This document shows positions 8,213 through 16,351 of a stretch of 64,000 nucleotides of DNA, one piece after another; the stretch's first letter is position 1; each line of letters begins with the position of its first letter. Location: NCBI GenBank assembly GCA_016124975.1, contig WGMP01000022.1:1-64000 (forward strand). The letters run 5' to 3'. The position numbers and the translations under genes were made by a program. Under the pieces are notes generated by a model that did no database searches, was not told where the DNA came from, and saw only the letters and a list, made by a program, of their open reading frames with translations. The stretch comes from Phycisphaera sp. GTDB lineage: Bacteria; Planctomycetota; Phycisphaerae; Phycisphaerales; SM1A02.

Positions 8213-9511
8213 TCATTCGCCGGCGCTCGGACGCCGTGACTTGCGCTTGCGCGGCTTGCGCGTGGTGCGATTCGCCGCGATCTTCTTCAAGCGCTCGAGC
8301 AGGGCGCGATACGGCTCGTACGACTCGTCGTCCTCGTACATGTTCCAGCTCTTGATGACCGCCCTCATCAGCTGATGCGCGGCGTCGGCGGCGTTCTTGA
8401 ATCCCGAGCCCCTTGCGTCGGTTGCCCACTCGTAGTGGCCCCAGTTGTCGTCCCAGTGGATGCGGACGAGCGCCCACTCGAACTCCTGGCCGCGCAGGCG
8501 CAGGAGATAGAAGTGGTCCTCGACCTTCCACGAGTAGCACGGCCTGTCGGCGATGTCGTCGTCGAGCCTTCCGATCGGAATCGCGCTCTTCGGAAGGCAG
8601 TTCTCCATCTTCTCGAAGATCTTCGCGTGGTCGTAGGTGATCTCGACCTCAGAATCCTCGTCGACGGGCGGATACGGCTCCTTCATGAACCGACACTCGA
8701 AGTCGCGCAGATCGACGACCGGCAGCGGCCCGGCTGCGGCGCGCTTGGTCGCCTCGGTGCGCATCGCTGCGATCAAGCCCTGCACGACGCGCCGCGTCTC
8801 GTCAAACCCGTTCGACTTTCGTGCGGTGTCGCCGTCGACGGTCATGTAGAGCTTGCGGTTGACCTCGATCATGACCGACATCACGCGAGCGTCGTGGTCG
8901 AGGTACCGCTTCGGGACGATCGTGCCGGCGTAGGGCTGGTCGACGCCGAGGGTCCACCCCTGCTGCGCGGCGTAGCGGACGCCTGCGTCGACCAGCGCGG
9001 GCGGCGTGTGAATCTCGCTCGTGCCGAGGCAACCTTGCGGGCGGGGCGTCGACTTGTCGAGGTCGAGCGCGAGCGGCGTGTCGGGGTAGGAGTGGCAGTC
9101 GATGATCAGCGCGCAACCGTGGCCTTTGAGCGCGCGCTCGACCGCTGCCTCGAGCGCCGCGTGATGCGGGCGATACCAGCGGTCGAGATACCACGCCCGT
9201 CGATCGGCCGATAGCGGCCCTCGGATCCACTCGCCGTCGTGCCCGCACTCGTAGAGCACGCCGAGACCGCGCAAGGCCATCGGCTCCTTCGCGTCGTGCT
9301 CGAAGCGCTCGGGGTCGACGGCGAGTCGGCTGATGGGGAACGCGACCGTCTCGACGCCAGGCTCGGAGAGCGCGAAGAGTTCGTCGGTGAAGTGATCGGT
9401 CGACGCCGCGAGGTGCTGGCGGAGCGTCGCTTCGTCGACCACGAAGTCCGCGCGGCACTCGGCCGGAACGACGGTGCTTGCGTGAGGGACATGCAGGATG
9501 ACCGGGATCAC
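8213..9511 (-). CDS. N-formylglutamate amidohydrolase-like protein with extra C-terminal domain
   Basis: Residues 1-270 match the N-formylglutamate amidohydrolase family: IPVILHVPHAS at the very start, ISRLAVDPERF, the metal-ligand region ALIIDCHSYPDTPL, and MSVMIEVNRKLYM. Family members hydrolyse N-formyl-L-glutamate to formate and glutamate in the histidine pathway or act on related N-acyl amino acids. Residues about 270-432 are an added domain I cannot name, rich in Trp/Tyr (FEWALVRIHWDDNWGHYEWA) and ending in a Lys/Arg-rich tail. No hut genes are nearby, so a role in histidine use is not supported by context. The ATG at 9511 matches the family N-terminus exactly. The following small gene downstream may form an operon with it. 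Confidence 0.85.
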   Translation of the reverse strand: MIPVILHVPHASTVVPAECRADFVVDEATLRQHLAASTDHFTDELFALSEPGVETVAFPISRLAVDPERFEHDAKEPMALRGLGVLYECGHDGEWIRGPLSADRRAWYLDRWYRPHHAALEAAVERALKGHGCALIIDCHSYPDTPLALDLDKSTPRPQGCLGTSEIHTPPALVDAGVRYAAQQGWTLGVDQPYAGTIVPKRYLDHDARVMSVMIEVNRKLYMTVDGDTARKSNGFDETRRVVQGLIAAMRTEATKRAAAGPLPVVDLRDFECRFMKEPYPPVDEDSEVEITYDHAKIFEKMENCLPKSAIPIGRLDDDIADRPCYSWKVEDHFYLLRLRGQEFEWALVRIHWDDNWGHYEWATDARGSGFKNAADAAHQLMRAVIKSWNMYEDDESYEPYRALLERLKKIAANRTTRKPRKRKSRRPSAGE

Positions 9512-9602
9512 TTGTATCTTTCTCCCATTGGGATGTGTGGCGCGTGCGCGCTGCGTTCACAATAGCAGATGGCGCGAGGCCCCGTCGGGGGAACTCAGGC
9601 CC

Positions 9603-10103
9603 TCACACCTCCCGCCCGAGCTCCCAGTCCGCAAAGCACCCGAGCACCGCCTGCCGCTCGGCCGTGATGCGAAACACCGCGACCTGCCCGTACTTCGCGC
9701 CGAGCTCGCGGGCGGTGCGGTCGTCGAGGCCCGTGACCGCCCAGCTCTCCTCGGCGTGGGGCGAGTTCGGGTCGCTGCCGAGCGCGGGGAGCGGCGCGAG
9801 GCCGCGTGCCGCGAGGCCGCGCGCCTCGAGGTCGGCACGCAGCGCGCGGTTCGCGCGGTCGTTCTCCTCCCGCGACGGGCGCTCGTCGCCTGGGTGCCAA
9901 GCGGTGATGACATGCAGCGTGCCGAGCCGCGCGGCGACCTCGTGCGCGGGGCGCCAGGCGCCGGCGTCGTGGATGGTGACGACGGTGGCGAGGTAGAGCG
10001 CCGCGATGTCAGGGTTCGCGGTGTGCGGCGCGGGGTTGCTCGGGGTTGGGTTGCTCGGGGTGGGGTTGCTCGGGGTGGGGTTGCTCGGGGTTCGCTCGCT
10101 CAT
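9603..10103 (-). CDS. DUF3293 domain protein with Pro-rich N-terminal repeat
   Basis: The 166-residue product matches DUF3293 in its core: LHVITAWHPGDERPSREENDRANRALRADLEARG, then an HAEESWAV region and KYGQVAVFRI; function unknown. The start is the ATG at 10103, whose ATGA overlaps the stop of the upstream hydrolase gene by 4 nt, so the two are probably translationally coupled. The open frame continues far upstream but that is only the shadow of the hydrolase. Residues 5-25 are a tandem (S)NPTP repeat encoded by a 15-bp DNA repeat, likely a flexible leader of variable length. Confidence 0.8.
   Translation of the reverse strand: MSERTPSNPTPSNPTPSNPTPSNPAPHTANPDIAALYLATVVTIHDAGAWRPAHEVAARLGTLHVITAWHPGDERPSREENDRANRALRADLEARGLAARGLAPLPALGSDPNSPHAEESWAVTGLDDRTARELGAKYGQVAVFRITAERQAVLGCFADWELGREV
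10032..10092. repeat. 15-bp tandem repeat coding for a Pro-rich leader
   Basis: About 3.7 copies of a 15-bp unit (TTGCTCGGGGTTGGG and close variants) lie inside the 5' end of the DUF3293 gene. On the coding strand each unit adds five residues of the type SNPTP, so gain or loss of units keeps the frame. Confidence 0.9.
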
Positions 10104-11098
10104 CGCTTTCCTTTCTCTGCGCGGTCTGCGCCTGCGCCTTCGCCCGCGCGTGCGCGGATCGCCCTGAACCACTTCTCCTCCTCCACCATCGGCGGCAGCC
10201 CGGACTTGCTTTCGAAGCCGCCTGACTCCGTCTGCGCGACTTCGAAACCCCACGCACGCAGGACGAGCAGCTGGTGTCCGTAAGGCGTCACCACCACGGG
10301 GTGTGCGCCGCGCTCGGCGGCCGACTGGATGGCGGCGTGCTCGTCGTCCGGGAGATACGGGCTTTCGCCATCGAGGAGGACGAGGATCTGGCCCTCCGCG
10401 GCGGGCAGCACCTCGACGAGGTCCGCTCCGCGGGGCTTCTCGATGAACGGCGCGAGCAGCCAGCCTGCGAAGCCGCCGTGGTATCGCGCTGCGTTCGCCG
10501 CGACGGTCTCGCTGCGCACGGGCGCGTACAGCACGACCGAGCGCGGCCTCGCGCCTCGCGCGATCAACTCCGACGCGATGATCGTGCCGAGCGAGCCCGC
10601 TCGGACGACGATGCGGCCTTCGTCGCCGTCGACGAGTTCGAGCGCCGCTCGCCACATCGCCATGCCGTCTTCGACGAAGAGCTCGGGCACCGCGGGACCG
10701 TCGGATGCGCCGACGCCGCGATGATCGAACACCACCGAGTCGAAGCCCGCCGCCTTGAACTCGCTGAGCATCGGCCCGAGCGGCAGGCGCCTGATCCCTG
10801 CGTCGATCCCGCCCTCGACCGACACGCGCGACGGCAGCAGATGCAGGATGAGCATGGCATCGGGCGCGCCGCTTTCGACCCGCACGCCGCGAAGGGTGGC
10901 GCCGTCGTCGGTCTGCACGCTGATGGGCGTGGCGCCGTCAATCGACCCGAAGGGACTGTGCTGGGTGCTTGTGCTCTCGACGACGAGCGGCACGGTGAGA
11001 CTGCAGCCCGCCGCGAGGACGGGTAGGACCGCCGCGAGGATGGGCGCTGCGATACGGGCGAGGGGGCGCGCCGCTTGACCGATGGGGTGACGAATCAC
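10100..11098 (-). CDS. Alpha/beta-hydrolase-fold lipoprotein
   Basis: The product has a hydrophobic signal ending in the lipobox LAAGC, so it should be an envelope lipoprotein. The body is an alpha/beta hydrolase: MLILHLLPS strand, FDHRGVGASDG oxyanion-type motif, VRAGSLGT as nucleophile elbow (Ser between Gly and Leu-Gly), and VVVTPYGHQLL near the end as likely catalytic His. The substrate cannot be predicted. Start choice is weak: the frame is open to 11257, but that would put some 50 Pro-rich residues before the signal and overlap the divergent gene region; the GTG at 11098 (MIRHPIGQAARPLARI) gives a normal signal peptide. Its stop overlaps the DUF3293 start. Confidence 0.75.
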   Translation of the reverse strand: MIRHPIGQAARPLARIAAPILAAVLPVLAAGCSLTVPLVVESTSTQHSPFGSIDGATPISVQTDDGATLRGVRVESGAPDAMLILHLLPSRVSVEGGIDAGIRRLPLGPMLSEFKAAGFDSVVFDHRGVGASDGPAVPELFVEDGMAMWRAALELVDGDEGRIVVRAGSLGTIIASELIARGARPRSVVLYAPVRSETVAANAARYHGGFAGWLLAPFIEKPRGADLVEVLPAAEGQILVLLDGESPYLPDDEHAAIQSAAERGAHPVVVTPYGHQLLVLRAWGFEVAQTESGGFESKSGLPPMVEEEKWFRAIRARAGEGAGADRAEKGKR

Positions 11099-11103
11099 TG
11101 GCG

Positions 11104-11139
11104 GAGGCACTGGATGAGGCACTGGCTGAGGCACTGGGG
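11104..11139. repeat. Three 12-bp direct repeats upstream of the lipoprotein gene
   Basis: GAGGCACTGG followed by two variable bases occurs three times in a row. If translated on the reverse strand it gives alternating Val-Pro residues, consistent with non-coding upstream DNA or an extended N-terminus. Role unknown. Confidence 0.6.
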
Positions 11140-11241
11140 CATTATGTGGTTGGATCGTCGGGAACAGGATGAGAGAACCCCGCCCCCATCGCGGAGTCCT
11201 TCCGTCAGGCCCACCCCTCGGGCCTGCGAAGGAGTTCTGCC

Positions 11242-12057
11242 ATGTCACGCCGCGCATCTCTCGATCTCGCGTCCGCCCTCGCCGCTTCGCTTCTCGCCGC
11301 TCCGCTTCTCACCCTCGCGTGCGCCGGTTCCCCAGCGCATGCGGACTTCGTCTACGGGCTCAACGCAGGCGCGGGACGGGGCATCCACCAGATCGACACC
11401 ACCACCGGGGCGACCACGCTTGTCGCTGCGACGCCGTCGTTGACCGTCAGCGGCTCGGGTGGAAACGGCCTTGCCTACGACGCCGCCAACAACGCCTTCT
11501 ACTATGTGCGCCAGACCGGGACCACGCGGTTCTTCATGCGCAATGTGGCCGGCACCGAGACCACGCTCGGCGCGATCACCGCGCCTGGCGTGGTGTTCTC
11601 GGGCACCTTCTACAACGGCCACTACTGGGCCGTGCGCAACGGCATCGCGAACACCGCGCTGCGGCTCACCCCTGCGGGCGCTGGCTTCACGCAGTCGATT
11701 CTGCCGATTGGCCTGCCGGTGAACGCCAGCTTCGGCGACATCGCGTCGACCGCGACGGGGCTCACCTACGCGGCGTGCTCGGCGGGCTTCTTCAGCTTCA
11801 ACCTGAGCACGCCGGGCTCGCCTGCGACCACGGTCACGCTCGCGCCGTCGAACTACCAGATCGCCTTCGGCAACACGGGGCTCTTCGCGGCGCTTGGCTC
11901 GAACATCTACTCGGTGAACACGACCACGGGCGTTCGCACCTTCATCGCTGCGACGGCGCCGGGGCTGAGCTTCAACGACCTCGCGTCGATTCCTGCGCCG
12001 GGGGCCGCGGCGGTCCTTGGGCTTGCGGGCCTCGCGGGCGGGCGTCGGCGGCGGTGA
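11242..12057 (+). CDS. Secreted beta-rich protein with PEP-CTERM-like tail
   Basis: I do not recognise a named enzyme family. The 271-residue protein has a clear signal peptide (SRRASLDLASALAASLLAAPLL...CAGSPAHA) and a body of short beta-strand repeats of the type GIHQIDTTTGATTLVAATPSL, like the beta-propeller-style surface proteins common in planctomycetes. It ends PAPGAAAVLGLAGLAGG then four Arg, a PEP-CTERM-type sorting signal (Pro motif, transmembrane helix, basic end) expected to be handled by an exosortase; no exosortase gene lies in this window. GAAGGAGTTCTGCC just before the ATG is a good ribosome-binding site. It is divergent from the lipoprotein gene. Confidence 0.85.
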   Translation: MSRRASLDLASALAASLLAAPLLTLACAGSPAHADFVYGLNAGAGRGIHQIDTTTGATTLVAATPSLTVSGSGGNGLAYDAANNAFYYVRQTGTTRFFMRNVAGTETTLGAITAPGVVFSGTFYNGHYWAVRNGIANTALRLTPAGAGFTQSILPIGLPVNASFGDIASTATGLTYAACSAGFFSFNLSTPGSPATTVTLAPSNYQIAFGNTGLFAALGSNIYSVNTTTGVRTFIAATAPGLSFNDLASIPAPGAAAVLGLAGLAGGRRRR

Positions 12058-12210
12058 GGAAGCGGCGGCGGAAACGCGGTTGCGCCCGTCGTTGGCGCCG
12101 TCGCACCCGACCCGATCGCCGTGCAATCAGGCCTGCGCGCCCCCCCGCGTCGGCTCGCCCTGCCTACAGTTGCGGCCACTCGGGGGAGGCCCCGAGAGCC
12201 CCTCCTTCCG

Positions 12211-13185
12211 ATGAGCGAAGCGATGACTCCAAGCGCGAATCCCACCTCTTCCGTCGACGCCCCCGCCGCCTACAAGTCGATCGTTGCCGGCACGGACTTC
12301 ACGCCGTGCTCTGCGGTCGCGCTTTCGCAGGCGATGCGGATCGCGTCGTGGTCGGGCGCGACGCTTTCCGTCGCGCATGTGATCGACACGACGGTGGTGA
12401 TTGAGCTCGAGGCGGTGCTGTCCGAGTTCCAGAAGTCCGTGCGCGCGAACCTCGCCGACGCTGCGAAGAGCGCATGGAACGACTTCGCGGCGTCGATTCC
12501 CGGGGCGGCTGCGCTTCCCGTGGAGATCAAGATCAACAACCGCATCGCGGGCATGCTCGAGCACGCGCACGCCGCGCGCGCCGACCTGCTCGTCCTCGGT
12601 GCGTTCGGCGATCGTCGCCCTGATGTCGGCTTCGGCACGCTTGCGACCGCGTGCGTGCGCAAGAGCATGTCCGATGTCCTTCTCGTGCGCGACACGCAGA
12701 AGGGCCCGTTCCGCACGGTCGTCGTGGGCGTCGACTTCTCGGAGACCTCGCTGAAGGCGCTTCACCGCGCAGCGCAGATCGCTGCGAAGGAAGGCGCGGA
12801 GCTCCACGCGCTTCACATCCACGATGCACCTTGGAACAGGCTCCACTATCTGACGCCCGAGCCGATGACGCCCGCCGTGATGCTGAAGGAGTACAACGAG
12901 ATGCTCCAGCATCAGCTTGGCACCTTCGCGCGCGCCGCCATCGACGCGAACCCCGGGCTCAAGCTGCACACCGTGTGCAGCGACGCAGGCGCCCACCGCC
13001 TCGGGATCGCCGACTACGCCACGAAGGTCGGCGCCGACCTCACCGTGCTCGGCACGCGCGGCAAGACGAACCTGCGCGACATGCTGCTTGGCAGCACCGC
13101 CGAGCGCGTGCTGGCAGAGTCGCGCTGCTCGGTGCTGGCTGTGAAGCCTGCTGGGTTCCACCACCCGCTCGCCGCGGGGGTGTGA
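12211..13185 (+). CDS. Tandem universal stress protein (two UspA domains)
   Basis: The 324-residue product contains two UspA domains. The first (about residues 20-160) begins AAYKSIVAGTDFTPCSAVALSQA but lacks a canonical nucleotide loop (GAFGDRRPDVGFGT). The second (about 165-310) begins TVVVGVDFSETSLKALHRA and has GTRGKTNLRDMLLGSTAERV, matching the G-2x-G-9x-G(S/T) ATP-binding motif. Such tandem Usp proteins bind ATP in the cytoplasm and support survival under stress. I chose the ATG at 12211 rather than the earlier in-frame 12121 because the first 30 residues of the longer form are Pro/Arg-rich and unlike the family. The gene stands alone. Confidence 0.9.
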   Translation: MSEAMTPSANPTSSVDAPAAYKSIVAGTDFTPCSAVALSQAMRIASWSGATLSVAHVIDTTVVIELEAVLSEFQKSVRANLADAAKSAWNDFAASIPGAAALPVEIKINNRIAGMLEHAHAARADLLVLGAFGDRRPDVGFGTLATACVRKSMSDVLLVRDTQKGPFRTVVVGVDFSETSLKALHRAAQIAAKEGAELHALHIHDAPWNRLHYLTPEPMTPAVMLKEYNEMLQHQLGTFARAAIDANPGLKLHTVCSDAGAHRLGIADYATKVGADLTVLGTRGKTNLRDMLLGSTAERVLAESRCSVLAVKPAGFHHPLAAGV

Positions 13186-13276
13186 GGCGGGCGAACTGCA
13201 CCCTCGGCGGCAAAGCCGAGCTCGAAAGTCGACGGCGAAGCCGGAGCAGGTGGCGTGCGGGTCGACAGCCTTTCAT

Positions 13277-13302
13277 GGGTGCCACCACTTCTCGTGGTGC
13301 GG
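13277..13302 (+). repeat. REP palindrome 1
   Basis: GGGTGCCACCACTTC followed by TCGTGGTGCGG: the CCACCA/TGGTG arms form a short hairpin and the 5' GGGTG is the likely head. It is preceded by a GTCGACAGCCTTTCAT stretch that is also found before REP 3. Confidence 0.85.
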
Positions 13303-13348
13303 AATCGACGTGGATAGGAACGGGCACCGGGGCGCTACGCGCGCGAAA

Positions 13349-13372
13349 CCACCACGGGAAGTGGTGGCACCC
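13349..13372 (-). repeat. REP palindrome 2 (inverted)
   Basis: Inverse copy of REP 1 (reverse strand GGGTGCCACCACTTC then CCGTGGTGG). With REP 1 it makes an inverted pair about 96 bp long, the layout of a REPIN, the non-autonomous unit moved by RAYT transposases. Confidence 0.85.
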
Positions 13373-13489
13373 ATTTTGGCTGTCGACGGCGGGTGTCCTG
13401 CGCTCGGGCTGCGCCCTCGACGGCGAAGCCGGGCTCGCACTTCGACGGCGAAGCCGGAGCAGGTGGCGTGCGGGTCGACAGCCTTTCAT

Positions 13490-13515
13490 GGGTGCCACCA
13501 CTTCTAGTGGTGCGG
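13490..13515 (+). repeat. REP palindrome 3 (upstream of the RAYT gene)
   Basis: Third copy, same orientation as REP 1 and sharing about 60 bp of nearly identical upstream sequence with it. It lies 77 bp before the transposase start. Confidence 0.85.
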
Positions 13516-13591
13516 AGTCGGTATGGCAGAGTCCTCTGCGGAATGCGTAACGATTGCGAATCCCCCGCCTGGGCTGGATTAGTCTCGTGCC

Positions 13592-14119
13592 ATGCATCCA
13601 ACGCAACGGAAAGGAATGAGGCGTCGTGGCTCGGCAGGCGCCGTTCGCTTCATCACATTCTCGTGCGCGCAGCGCAAGCGGCTTCTTGCGACACCCCGGC
13701 TGCGAGACCTCGTGACCCTCCAACTCCGGGCTTGGATCGAACCGCACGACATCGCAATGCACGCGTGGGTCGTGCTGTCGAATCACATACATCTTCTCCT
13801 CACGCCGAGATCGGGTGATCTTGGTCGCTCGCTTGCCATTCTGAAGAAGGACACTGCGATCGCGGTACTTCCACATCTGCACAACGAACCAAAGCTCTGG
13901 CAGGCTGGCGGCGGCTATGACCGTGAGATCTGGTCACACCAGCATTTCTGGAAGACCTATCACTACATCCACCAGAACCCTTGTGTCGCAGGCCTTGCCA
14001 AACTTCCCACGGATTGGAGATGGAGTTCGGCAACGGAGTGGTTTGGCAGGCCTCGCGACCATGCGCCGCAGGTCGAGCCGCCGCCCGATTGGCTGATCGA
14101 TCTATCGGGCACGTTGTAG
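13592..14119 (+). CDS. REP-associated tyrosine transposase (RAYT, IS200/IS605-like Y1)
   Basis: The 175-residue protein belongs to the Y1 HUH single-strand transposases that mobilise REP palindromes. The HUH motif is SNHIHLLLTP with His65 and His67, and the catalytic Tyr is in YHYIHQNP (Tyr125), matching the YIHxNP signature of the REP-associated branch. It should nick and join single-stranded DNA at REP hairpins. The gene is bracketed by REP 3 and REP 4 in inverted orientation, and an additional REP pair lies just upstream, which supports the assignment strongly. A TTGCGA (13554-13559) and GATTAG (13578-13583) pair 18 bp apart may be its promoter, only 8 nt from the ATG. The length is normal and it looks intact. 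Confidence 0.93.
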   Translation: MHPTQRKGMRRRGSAGAVRFITFSCAQRKRLLATPRLRDLVTLQLRAWIEPHDIAMHAWVVLSNHIHLLLTPRSGDLGRSLAILKKDTAIAVLPHLHNEPKLWQAGGGYDREIWSHQHFWKTYHYIHQNPCVAGLAKLPTDWRWSSATEWFGRPRDHAPQVEPPPDWLIDLSGTL

Positions 14120-14141
14120 CACTCGCGATACGCGCGCAAAA

Positions 14142-14165
14142 CCACCACTGGAAGTGGTGGCACCC
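14142..14165 (-). repeat. REP palindrome 4 (downstream of the RAYT gene)
   Basis: Inverse copy located 22 bp after the transposase stop. It is followed by CATTTTGGCTGTCGACGGCG, the same flank that follows REP 2. REP 3 and REP 4 therefore bracket the transposase gene as an inverted pair. Confidence 0.85.
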
Positions 14166-14253
14166 ATTTTGGCTGTCGACGGCGGACATCGGTTGCTCGG
14201 GCTGCGCCCTCGACAGTGAAGCCAGGCTGCGCCCTCGGCGGCGGCCTGTTCCG

Positions 14254-14622
14254 CTACCGCGCGAGCCTGTCGTGCTTCGTCGCGTTCCCCTTCGACAGCG
14301 CGACGGGATAGCGCGCGGCGTTCTTCGCGAGCTTTCGCTCGACCGCGGCAGCGATGTCGATCTTCGCGACCGCCGCGAACTCGAGCAGCAGGATCATCAC
14401 ATCGGCAGCCTCTTCCTCAACGCCTGCGCGGGTGGCGGCGTCGTCGAGCGCGGCAAGAGACTGCGCGTTCGGCACCCAGCGGAAGTGGTCCATCAGCTCG
14501 CCTGCCTCGACCGCGACCGCCATCGCGAGGTTCTTCGGGTCGTGGAACTGCTGCCAGTCGCGTTCGGCCGTGAACGCGAGGATCTTCTCCTGAAGCCGAG
14601 CGATGTCGGAGGCGTGCTGCAT
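14254..14622 (-). CDS. MazG-type nucleotide pyrophosphohydrolase
   Basis: The 122-residue protein matches the small MazG-like/dCTP pyrophosphatase family (all-alpha NTP-PPase). The metal-binding pattern is visible: VEAGELMDHF (ExxE-type) followed by EEEAADVMILLLEF (ExxD). Members hydrolyse NTPs or dNTPs to NMP and pyrophosphate, usually to clean nucleotide pools. The opening LQEKILAFTAERDWQQFHDPKNLAMAV is typical of the family. It is followed downstream by REP 4 and preceded by the HTH gene on the same strand with a 10-nt gap, so the two are probably cotranscribed. Confidence 0.9.
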   Translation of the reverse strand: MQHASDIARLQEKILAFTAERDWQQFHDPKNLAMAVAVEAGELMDHFRWVPNAQSLAALDDAATRAGVEEEAADVMILLLEFAAVAKIDIAAAVERKLAKNAARYPVALSKGNATKHDRLAR

Positions 14623-14632
14623 GAAGCGCAGT

Positions 14633-15169
14633 CTACTGCGCCGTTTCCTCGCCTGGCTCGTCGATGCGCTCGGGGAGCCACGGGAACGCGCGCAACAGCC
14701 TGTCGGCCGCGATGCACGAGTCGAAACTGACGCCGAACTGGGTCTCCGCGCCGGAGAGCGCGTCGTCCGCCTCCTCGACCGAACGGATGCCGCTCGCGAG
14801 TTCCTCGATCACGCGCCTGCCTTCGTCTGACAGCTGCGCGAGCGGCGAGCTCGACACCATCCAGAACTCGATGCCCTCCTCAGGGTCGAAGCTGGCGCAG
14901 AGCCGCGAGCGAAGCGTCGCGTTGAACGAAGTGCCGACGCCGCCGAGCGTGATCGTGTCGCGATCGCGCTCGAGGACGACGGTCCGCTTGATCGGGCGCG
15001 GGTATCCAGGCCCACCCGTGCCTTCGGGCCCGTACTTGCGCATCCACGCGAAGAAGGTGGTGACCTTCGTCTTCTCGTTCCTGCACGCCTCGGCAAGCGA
15101 GATGCCTGTGACAAGGTGCGCGCAGATCCGCTTGATCGTCTCCGTCCGCCGTTCAGGTGTGATCCTCAT
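14633..15169 (-). CDS. Helix-turn-helix protein of unknown function
   Basis: The product is 178 residues. Residues 5-45 (TIKRICAHLVTGISLAEACRNEKTKV and TFFAWMRKYGPEG) look like the HTH of small-terminase or transposase-type DNA-binding proteins. The rest is unrecognised but ordered, ending with an acidic stretch. The start at 15169 is chosen because GGAGG lies 7 nt upstream; the ATG at 15187 would place this site inside the gene. The long frame continuing to 16306 is only the antisense of the dehydrogenase gene. A phage-derived origin is possible but no phage genes surround it. Confidence 0.65.
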   Translation of the reverse strand: MRITPERRTETIKRICAHLVTGISLAEACRNEKTKVTTFFAWMRKYGPEGTGGPGYPRPIKRTVVLERDRDTITLGGVGTSFNATLRSRLCASFDPEEGIEFWMVSSSPLAQLSDEGRRVIEELASGIRSVEEADDALSGAETQFGVSFDSCIAADRLLRAFPWLPERIDEPGEETAQ

Positions 15170-15220
15170 CTGTTCCTCCGTGCGCATCGTAGCGAAACCC
15201 GCCGCTACACTCGCGTTCCC

Positions 15221-16267
15221 ATGCCTACCCGCGCCTACGCAGCCCAGTCGCCGACTTCCCCGCTCGCGCCGCACGCGATCGAGCGCCGCACGCCGACCGC
15301 CACCGATGTCGAGATCGACATCCTCTTCTGCGGCGTCTGCCACAGCGACCTCCACTTCGCGCGGAACGAATGGGGCTTCACGCAGTATCCCGTGGTTCCG
15401 GGCCACGAGATCCTCGGCCGCGTGACGCGCGTCGGCGGCGGCGTGACGAGGTTCAAGGTGGGCGACCTCGCGTCGGTCGGGTGCCTCGTCGACAGCTGCC
15501 GCGCGTGCGACTGCTGCAAGAAGGGCCTCGAGCAGTACTGCACGGGCGGCGCGACCTTCACCTACAACGGCGAGGACAAGCACCTCGGCGGCATGACCTT
15601 CGGCGGCTACTCGGAGAAGGTCGTCGTCGACGAGGCGTACACGCTGCGGGTGCCCGCGAACCTCGACCCCGCGGCCGCCGCGCCGCTTCTCTGCGCGGGC
15701 ATCACGACCTGGTCGCCGCTTCGCCACTGGAAGGCAGGCCCCGGCAAGAAGGTCGGCATCGTCGGCCTCGGCGGGCTCGGGCACATGGGCGTCAAGTTCG
15801 CGCGCGCGCTCGGGGCGCACACGGTGCTCTTCACGACCTCGCCCTCGAAGGTCGCCGACGGCCTGCGCCTCGGCGCGCACGAAGTCGTGCTGTCGACCGA
15901 CGAGGCCGCGATGGCGAAGCACGCCGCGTCGTTCGACCTCATCATCGACACGGTTTCCGCCGACCACTCGATCGACGCGCTGATGGCGCTCATCAAGCTC
16001 GACGGCACGATGTGCATGGTGGGCGTCCCGCCGAATCCGCAGCAGATCGCTGCCTTCAGCGTGATTTTGCCGCGCCGGAACCTCGCGGGCAGCTGCATCG
16101 GCGGCATCGCCGAGACGCAGGAGATGCTTGATTTCTGCGGCCAGAACAACATCGCCTGCGACATCGAGCTGATCCGCATGGACGAGATCAACGCCGCCTA
16201 CGAGCGCATGCTGAAGAGCGATGTGCGCTACCGCTTCGTGATCGACATGGCGAGCCTGAAGGGCTGA
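15221..16267 (+). CDS. Zinc-dependent alcohol/aldehyde dehydrogenase (YahK/cinnamyl-ADH type)
   Basis: The 348-residue enzyme is a medium-chain zinc dehydrogenase that interconverts aldehydes and alcohols with NAD(P)H in the cytoplasm. Catalytic zinc ligands are in FCGVCHSDLHF and VPGHEILG; the structural-zinc loop CRACDCCKKGLEQYC has the four Cys with the spacing seen in the YahK/cinnamyl-alcohol branch. The Rossmann motif is GIVGLGGLGHMGVK, and FTTSPSK after the second strand suggests NADP(H) preference. A TACACT hexamer ends 9 nt before the ATG, so its transcript may have a very short leader. A strong hairpin follows the stop. Confidence 0.93.
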   Translation: MPTRAYAAQSPTSPLAPHAIERRTPTATDVEIDILFCGVCHSDLHFARNEWGFTQYPVVPGHEILGRVTRVGGGVTRFKVGDLASVGCLVDSCRACDCCKKGLEQYCTGGATFTYNGEDKHLGGMTFGGYSEKVVVDEAYTLRVPANLDPAAAAPLLCAGITTWSPLRHWKAGPGKKVGIVGLGGLGHMGVKFARALGAHTVLFTTSPSKVADGLRLGAHEVVLSTDEAAMAKHAASFDLIIDTVSADHSIDALMALIKLDGTMCMVGVPPNPQQIAAFSVILPRRNLAGSCIGGIAETQEMLDFCGQNNIACDIELIRMDEINAAYERMLKSDVRYRFVIDMASLKG

Positions 16268-16294
16268 CGGCGCGCAGGCCGCGTCGAAACGAAA

Positions 16295-16319
16295 GCGGCC
16301 CCGCACGAGGCGGGGCCGC
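16295..16319. terminator. GC-rich hairpin between convergent genes
   Basis: Perfect 10-bp stem GCGGCCCCGC / GCGGGGCCGC with a 5-nt loop, 27 nt after the dehydrogenase stop and 32 nt from the end of the convergent VIT-VWA gene. There is no T-run on either side, so it may act as a bidirectional barrier rather than a classic intrinsic terminator. Confidence 0.7.
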
Positions 16320-16351
16320 GGAAGTGGCGTGGGGCTGGTCGAGTCTCGCGG

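Noticed and set aside
13186-13560. Possible CRISPR array in the repeated region before the RAYT gene
   Set aside because: Repeats are few, imperfect, in both orientations and not separated by uniform spacers; they are REP palindromes with shared flanks. No cas gene was seen.
14633-16306. 557-residue reverse-strand frame
   Set aside because: Only its last 178 residues look real; the rest is antisense to the alcohol dehydrogenase. The gene is called from 15169.
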